Source of the DNA: Acetobacter oryzifermentans
GTDB lineage: Bacteria; Pseudomonadota; Alphaproteobacteria; Acetobacterales; Acetobacteraceae
Assembly: GCF_001628715.1 (NCBI RefSeq)
Contig: NZ_CP011120.1
Location: 2,015,501 to 2,079,500, forward strand
Direction: 5' to 3'
DNA: 64,000 bases
Shown here piece after piece: positions 58,801-64,000 of this stretch. Positions within the stretch are counted from its first letter, which is position 1. The number at the start of each line of letters is the position of its first letter. The notes under the pieces were generated by a model, which saw only the letters and a list, made by a program, of their open reading frames with translations, made no database searches and was not told the origin of the DNA. Made by a program: the position numbers and the translations under genes.

Positions 58801-59073
58801 TTACATACCCAATGCGCGACGGTAGATATCCAGCAGTGTTTCCTGCTCTTCTACTTCAGCAGGTTCCTGCTTACGCAGGCGGATGATCTGGCGAATAACC
58901 TTTACATCAAACCCGGCAGACTTTGCTTCTGTAAAGATATCCTTGATATCTCCAGCCAGAGCTTTGCGCTCTTCTTCCAAGCGTTCAACACGCTCAATAA
59001 TGCTTCTCAGCCGATCTGCGGCAATACCGCCAACAGCTGCATCTTCATCCCCGGAAATGCGTTCGCCATCCAT
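58801..59073 (-). CDS. gapR: GapR-type nucleoid-associated protein (DUF2312)
   Basis: 90 aa. ADRLRSIIERVERLEEERK and KDIFTEAKSAGFDVKVIRQIIRLRK are the DUF2312 core, a coiled-coil protein that clamps overtwisted AT-rich DNA ahead of forks in Caulobacter. AGGAGG is seven bases before the ATG at 59073. It lies 23 bases upstream of the proline-rich membrane-protein gene. Confidence 0.93.
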   Translation of the reverse strand: MDGERISGDEDAAVGGIAADRLRSIIERVERLEEERKALAGDIKDIFTEAKSAGFDVKVIRQIIRLRKQEPAEVEEQETLLDIYRRALGM

Positions 59074-59331
59074 GCTTCGGCCTCCTAAATTTATATACAA
59101 ACACCCAACACTGCGCAGGCAGAAGCTGCTAACATTGCCAGATAGTGAAGCGCGGGCTTATCGCGCCACGTGTATGTGGTCAATGATGCAGCACATCAGA
59201 ACCCCTTGCAAACACACGGGCGGCCTTCCATAAGCACAGCACCTTGTTCTTGTTCTGGGCATTTTGCCCGCAAACCACGACTTTTTTACGGCGGGCACCC
59301 CCCTCCGGCTGACCAGCGAGAACCCTGCATC

Positions 59332-60804
59332 ATGGCTCTTGTGAACCGCACGGAACCTTTTGACTTTGTTATCTTTGGCGCGACAGGTGATCTGACACGC
59401 CGAAAACTGCTGCCTGCATTTTTGCGCCGCTTCCATGCCCGCGAATTTGATGAGGAAGCACGGATTATCTGCACGGCGAGGTCTGAACTCACCACTGAGC
59501 AGTTCCGTAATTTGTGCAGCGCCACTTTGCACGAATTTGCCCCCGATATTGCCAAAGACACAGAAACGCTGAACCAGTTTCTGGGGCTTTTGACCTATGT
59601 GTACCTTGATGCCACGCAGGATGCCTCTCACTGGCCGGAACTCAGCGCCACGCTCCCTAACCCAGAACGCACGCGGGTTTTCTATTTTGCCACGGCACCG
59701 GCGCTGTATTCCGCCATTTGCGCTGGGCTTTCCCACCATAACCTGATCACTCAGCACACACGGGTTGTGCTGGAAAAACCCATTGGCACAGACCTACAAT
59801 CTGCCAATGAGATCAATGAAGGTGTGGGCCGCTACTTTTCTGAAGATGCCATTTATCGGATTGACCATTATCTGGGTAAAGAAGGCGTGCAGAATATTCT
59901 GGCCCTACGCTTTGCCAACCCTGCTCTGGAACAGTTATGGTCTTCCCAAGCGATCGCTCATGTGCAGATTACCGCAGCAGAAACAGTGGGCGTGGGAGAC
60001 CGCGGCTCCTACTACGATAAATCCGGCGCATTACGAGATATGGTGCAGAACCACCTTTTGCAGGTTCTGTGCATGGTTGCCATGGATGCCCCAGCCTCTC
60101 TGCGCGCAGATGATCTGCGGAATGAAAAGCTGAAAGTGCTTAACGCCCTGCGCCCCATGACACCGGATATGGTGCGTAAAAATGTTATCCGTGGGCAATA
60201 CACAGCGGGCCGCGTAAAAGGGGAAGATGTTCCGGACTACGTGGATGATCTGAAAACGGGCCGCCCTAGTGATACCGAAACATTTGTAGCCATTCGCACC
60301 AAAATTCGTACGGCCCGCTGGGGTGATACGCCTTTTTACCTGCGCACAGGCAAACGGTTGGCTACAAAAACCACAGAAATTGTAATCCAGTTCCGCCCGC
60401 AGGTTTGGCCTATTTTTACCAACATGCCCTCTCCCGGCCGGTTGGTTATCCGCATTGCCCCGCATGAAGAACTCTCACTTGTTCTGGCAGCGCGAGACCC
60501 CGGAGCAGGTGGGTTTAGAGTGCGCAACGCCACATTGCATATGTCTTACGAAAACGAATTTTCTGTGCAGTATCAGGATTCCTACGAGCGCCTACTGCTA
60601 GACGCTGTAAGAGGAGACCCTGCCCTTTTTATCCGGCGCGATGAAGTTGAGGCCTCGTGGAAATGGGTAGAGCCTATTCTGGACTCCTGGCGCTACGCTC
60701 TTACGCCGCTGGAACCCTACCCCGCCGGAAGCTGGGGCCCTCCAACCACGCGTGCACTTCTAGCGCGTGATGGCGCCCTTTGGCACGAAGATATGCTGAC
60801 ATGA
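59332..60804 (+). CDS. zwf: Glucose-6-phosphate 1-dehydrogenase
   Basis: 490 aa. The NADP-binding GATGDLTRRKLLPA, the catalytic RIDHYLGKE (about residue 176), and EKPIGTDL are present. It feeds glucose 6-phosphate into the pentose phosphate pathway, the main cytoplasmic sugar route in acetic acid bacteria. I use the ATG at 59332; the longer frame to 59170 shows no conserved residues. Its stop overlaps the next gene (ATGA). Confidence 0.95.
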   Translation: MALVNRTEPFDFVIFGATGDLTRRKLLPAFLRRFHAREFDEEARIICTARSELTTEQFRNLCSATLHEFAPDIAKDTETLNQFLGLLTYVYLDATQDASHWPELSATLPNPERTRVFYFATAPALYSAICAGLSHHNLITQHTRVVLEKPIGTDLQSANEINEGVGRYFSEDAIYRIDHYLGKEGVQNILALRFANPALEQLWSSQAIAHVQITAAETVGVGDRGSYYDKSGALRDMVQNHLLQVLCMVAMDAPASLRADDLRNEKLKVLNALRPMTPDMVRKNVIRGQYTAGRVKGEDVPDYVDDLKTGRPSDTETFVAIRTKIRTARWGDTPFYLRTGKRLATKTTEIVIQFRPQVWPIFTNMPSPGRLVIRIAPHEELSLVLAARDPGAGGFRVRNATLHMSYENEFSVQYQDSYERLLLDAVRGDPALFIRRDEVEASWKWVEPILDSWRYALTPLEPYPAGSWGPPTTRALLARDGALWHEDMLT

Positions 60805-61250
60805 ACACACCCTCCTCCAAAAAAATGACTGGCCGCGGGCCATTTGCAAAACGCACGCTGCGCCAACATATCCTGCGTCGGCTGGCAATCGTTCTGCCGC
60901 TTTCTTTAATGATGATTCTGTTGGCCAAAACCGGCACGCTGGATCGACTGGTGGATTCCTACACCTTCAAACCCGCAAGCTGGTTTGATGATACAGCCTT
61001 GGTGCAGCACCTGCGCCTGAAGGTCACCCATAATGGCATGACGCATGATCGGCCGGATTGTCTGCTGTTTGTAGTGAACGGAAATGATGCGCCCACGGCA
61101 TCACGTATTGATGTTATGGAAAAGCATTCCGGCACTTGCCCCGGCCCGAAAGATGATTTGCCTAAACTGTTTACGTTGCGTGTAGATAGGCTGAACCGCA
61201 TTGTTTATTCGGATCAGGGGTCACCGGGGGTTTTTCACCCCATTCCATAA
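60801..61250 (+). CDS. Small membrane-anchored protein, unknown function
   Basis: 149 aa starting within the zwf stop codon (ATGA). A basic N-terminus is followed by one membrane helix (about residues 28-44) and a soluble domain with two cysteines (DCLLFV and GTCPGP) that could form a disulfide if periplasmic. No family recognised. The coupling to zwf is plain; a link to sugar metabolism is only inference. Confidence 0.65.
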   Translation: MNTPSSKKMTGRGPFAKRTLRQHILRRLAIVLPLSLMMILLAKTGTLDRLVDSYTFKPASWFDDTALVQHLRLKVTHNGMTHDRPDCLLFVVNGNDAPTASRIDVMEKHSGTCPGPKDDLPKLFTLRVDRLNRIVYSDQGSPGVFHPIP

Positions 61251-61266
61251 CGCACTAAGGCTAATT

Positions 61267-62319
61267 TTATGCGGCAAAGGCTTTCTTCAGCGCCTTACCT
61301 CCCAAGCGTAAGGCTGCCTTGCCATGCGGCATAAAGGCGTAAAAGTTCAGAAACGCATGCAGGGCACCGGGGTAACAGTGATATATCACTTTAACTCCCG
61401 CCCGCTCCAAAGCCTGCGCATAGGCCGTGCCCTCATCACGCATTGGATCACATTCGGCTGTAATAATAACGGCTGGCGGTAAGCCTTGTAAATCTCGGTT
61501 TAAGCCCGGCGCAAAACGTGGATGCAGCCAGTCTTCTTCCTTTTGAATATACTGATCTCCATACCACTGCATGGACCTGCGGGAGAGAAAATATCCTTTC
61601 TCGTAAGTGCGGTGAGATGGAAAAAGCTTCTCTCCGTATAAGGATGGATAATACAACAACTGTATAACAGGTTTGGGCCCCAGCCCCGCGCGCCCATCCT
61701 GTGCCAAAACAGCAGCCAGATTTCCACCAGCACTATCCCCCGCAACGGCAACTTTACCCCCCCAATACCGGGCAGAAGCACCAGCAAGCCACTGCAAAGC
61801 AGCCTGACTGTCATCAATAGCAGCGGGAAAAGGATGCTCTGGCGCTAAGCGATAATCGGGCAAGAGCACAGCCGCCCCAGAAGCCCGCGCCAAGCGGCAG
61901 CAAATACCGTAATGGGAATTCAACCCACAGTGCACAAACCCCCCGCCATGCAGGTACAGCAACGCGCCCCTTACCCGCCCATAGGGAATAAAAAGGCGCG
62001 CCCGCATAGGCCCCGCAGCACCGGGGATAGATAATGTCACGACCCTTCGCATCGGCACAGATGAAAGACGTAGCGGGAAGGAAGGCGTATCCATAGCCTT
62101 GCGCAACCGCACAAGAAACGCAGCCATTTCCTGCGCTACATTATGGGGCCTGTCTGCTTCAGACGCATCTTTGCCCGCATACTTCCGCTTAAGCTGCTCC
62201 TGCCATGTGATACAGCGCAGCAAAAGCCGAGATGGAAGATTGGGCCGTGCGGGCACAGAGTTTTGAGGCACATCAGAAAAATCAGACATAGCTACCTGAT
62301 TACCGGCAATTTTCTGCAT
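61267..62319 (-). CDS. HSL-family alpha/beta hydrolase (esterase)
   Basis: 350 aa. Motifs: YLHGGGFVHCG (oxyanion), LPDYRLAPEHPFPAA, nucleophile AGDSAGGNL, Asp in ITAECDPMRDEG and His in YPGALHAFLNF. The start at 62319 (MQKIAG) has AAGG seven bases upstream; ATGs at 62325 and 62289 are also in frame. Cytoplasmic; substrate unknown. It converges on the small membrane-protein gene. Confidence 0.88.
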   Translation of the reverse strand: MQKIAGNQVAMSDFSDVPQNSVPARPNLPSRLLLRCITWQEQLKRKYAGKDASEADRPHNVAQEMAAFLVRLRKAMDTPSFPLRLSSVPMRRVVTLSIPGAAGPMRARLFIPYGRVRGALLYLHGGGFVHCGLNSHYGICCRLARASGAAVLLPDYRLAPEHPFPAAIDDSQAALQWLAGASARYWGGKVAVAGDSAGGNLAAVLAQDGRAGLGPKPVIQLLYYPSLYGEKLFPSHRTYEKGYFLSRRSMQWYGDQYIQKEEDWLHPRFAPGLNRDLQGLPPAVIITAECDPMRDEGTAYAQALERAGVKVIYHCYPGALHAFLNFYAFMPHGKAALRLGGKALKKAFAA

Positions 62320-62384
62320 CGTCATGCCTTCATAACATCAGTTGCGGCTTGACCTGAACGCAAGCCCGACGCAGGGTGCGCTCC

Positions 62385-62810
<426 letters not shown>

Positions 62811-63102
62811 ACTCTCTTTAATCTGTATTCATCCCGGTTTTTTCATCAAAAATAGAACATAAAAAGAACAGAAAACGGCAATCTTTTGTTTGCCGCCACA
62901 AAATCAATACATTCGCGTCAGAAATCTTTTCTGCATGAATACTTAAATAATGGCGGTTTTCTGCTGTTTTTTCTGTCATTTTAATTTGCGTCCCATAACA
63001 TCCCATGCTATCCCATACCAAACCACAAGTGTGGTGAAGGCGGTTCTGTTCCCCGCTGAATTGCGAACGGAAAGGCTGATTCTGCAAAGGCTTCTGACGT
63101 AC
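62811..63102 (+). promoter_or_regulatory. Leader and regulatory region of the mraZ (division/cell-wall) cluster
   Basis: A 292-base gap between rnpB and mraZ. It contains three TCCCA boxes at 62991, 63001 and 63011 (entered separately). I could not choose a secure -35/-10 pair. No further hairpin was noted. Confidence 0.5.
62991..63015 (-). promoter_or_regulatory. Triple MraZ-box repeat
   Basis: TCCCA occurs at 62991-62995, 63001-63005 and 63011-63015, exactly 10 bases apart, reading TGGGA on the minus strand. MraZ binds three or more TGGGN boxes with 5-base spacers upstream of its own gene in E. coli. The spacing is exact; here the boxes lie in the opposite orientation. Confidence 0.75.
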
Positions 63103-63588
63103 GTGGGCGTATTTCTCGGCACGCATGAAAATCGATTCGACGCCAAGGGGCGTATTTCGATTCCTGCCGGGTTCCGTTCAGTACTCAAAACGCAGCAGAC
63201 GGAAGGTGACGCGCTGATGATTCTCCGCCCCTCCCATACCCTGCCCTGTGTTGAGGCATGGCCTGCCGTGGCTTTTGCACGCCTGACCGAACCGCTTGAT
63301 CGGCTGGACATGTTTTCTGATGAGCATGATGATCTGGCGGCTGCCCTATATGCTGATGCTTACCCCATAGACCCCGATCGTGAAGGCCGCATTATTTTAC
63401 CCGAATTTTTACGTGATCATGCCGGGCTGGCAGATAGTCCCACGGCTGCCTTTATGGGCGTTGGTCGTATCTTTCAGATATGGGAACCTCAGGCCGCGCA
63501 GCAGCGCCGGGTAGAAGCACGCCAGCGTTCACGCCGCGTTAGCATTCCGGCTACAGGTGGGGCAGATTCAAAAGGGCGCAATGCATGA
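63103..63588 (+). CDS. mraZ: Transcriptional regulator MraZ
   Basis: 161 aa from GTG 63103. The two SpoVT-AbrB-like halves are clear: [21 protein letters not shown] and [21 protein letters not shown]. The family start (MGVFLG...) fits the GTG; the frame open upstream is not conserved. MraZ represses the dcw cluster and itself. Its stop overlaps the rsmH start (ATGA). Confidence 0.93.
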   Translation: MGVFLGTHENRFDAKGRISIPAGFRSVLKTQQTEGDALMILRPSHTLPCVEAWPAVAFARLTEPLDRLDMFSDEHDDLAAALYADAYPIDPDREGRIILPEFLRDHAGLADSPTAAFMGVGRIFQIWEPQAAQQRRVEARQRSRRVSIPATGGADSKGRNA

Positions 63589-64000
63589 ACGCTCTTTCTG
63601 CCTTTACACCCCCTGAAACGGCTCAGGGCCATATTCCCGTTATGTTGCCAGAAGTTCTGGAATATCTTTATCCCGCAGATGGTGAGCGTATTCTGGATTG
63701 CACGTTTGGTGGAGGCGGCTACAGCTCTGCCATTCTAAAAAGCGCAGATTGCAATGTCTGGGGTATTGACCGTGACCCGGACGCAATTGCGCGCGGGCAA
63801 GCACTCAGCCGTCATTTCCCTGCCGCCAATGGCACATCTCGCCTCCATATGTTGCAAGGCAGCTTTGGCAACATGCAGGCGCTTGCCAGTGCCGCAGGCA
63901 TTTCCACGTTCGATGGCATTGTGCTGGACTTGGGCGTCTCCTCCTTTCAGTTGGATGAAGCTGACCGCGGCTTTTCCTTCCGTATGGAAGGCCCGTTGGA
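63585..64000 (+). CDS. rsmH: 16S rRNA (cytosine1402-N4)-methyltransferase, partial
   Basis: The first 138 or so residues are in the window and the gene continues past the right edge. [13 protein letters not shown], the SAM-binding [20 protein letters not shown] and [14 protein letters not shown] are all present. The enzyme methylates C1402 in the ribosomal decoding site. Second gene of the dcw cluster. Confidence 0.95.
   Translation, partial: MNALSAFTPPETAQGHIPVMLPEVLEYLYPADGERILDCTFGGGGYSSAILKSADCNVWGIDRDPDAIARGQALSRHFPAANGTSRLHMLQGSFGNMQALASAAGISTFDGIVLDLGVSSFQLDEADRGFSFRMEGPL

Overview
The window looks like chromosomal DNA of an acetic acid bacterium (Acetobacteraceae, most like Acetobacter). 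This is inferred from gene content and protein character, not from a database search. Supporting signs are a cytochrome bc1 operon, hopanoid-associated HpnN and HpnL homologues, a GapR-type (DUF2312) protein, a SAM-II riboswitch of the alphaproteobacterial type, OprB and BBP2-type porins, and large strand-loop-strand repeat proteins ending in a Hint domain.

Layout. 1-8.9 kb: xerC-pip-retropepsin operon, priA, yajC, a DUF815 ATPase, an orphan Rieske oxygenase overlapping a GNAT-Nudix fusion. 8.9-20 kb: GDP-mannose synthesis (manC), metZ behind a SAM-II riboswitch, apaG, folE, a DJ-1/moaB pair, an OprB porin and a yhaO-yhaN-like nuclease/ATPase pair. 20-26 kb: a FUSC/AaeX/HlyD efflux operon, an exported unknown, DUF3297, and a type II sulfide:quinone oxidoreductase preceded by a long imperfect palindrome. 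26-33.6 kb (minus strand): an FMN riboswitch followed by ribD-ribE-ribBA-ribH, then hpnL and hpnN. 34-43.2 kb: petB-petC-petA, a flavodoxin-like protein, a BBP2 porin, a purine permease, small exported or unknown proteins, and an esterase.

43.2-54.9 kb is the accessory part. It holds three paralogous proteins (1114, 656 and 880 aa) made of AIDA-like strand-loop-strand repeats joined to a Hint (hedgehog/intein) module and a shared C-terminal region. Between them lie an autotransporter-type O-heptosyltransferase gene broken by two in-frame stop codons, a small NPDVA-repeat protein, and an IS5-like transposase remnant. The end is marked by a pair of inverted repeats, a serine recombinase and tRNA-Ser(CGA). 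I read it as a surface-protein and glycosylation locus, possibly phase-variable. It is the most interesting part of the window.

55-64 kb is core again: rplU-rpmA-obgE-proB, an unknown membrane protein, gapR, zwf with a small overlapping membrane-protein gene, an HSL-type esterase, RNase P RNA, and the start of the division/cell-wall cluster (mraZ, rsmH) preceded by three TCCCA boxes at 10-bp spacing. rsmH runs off the right edge.
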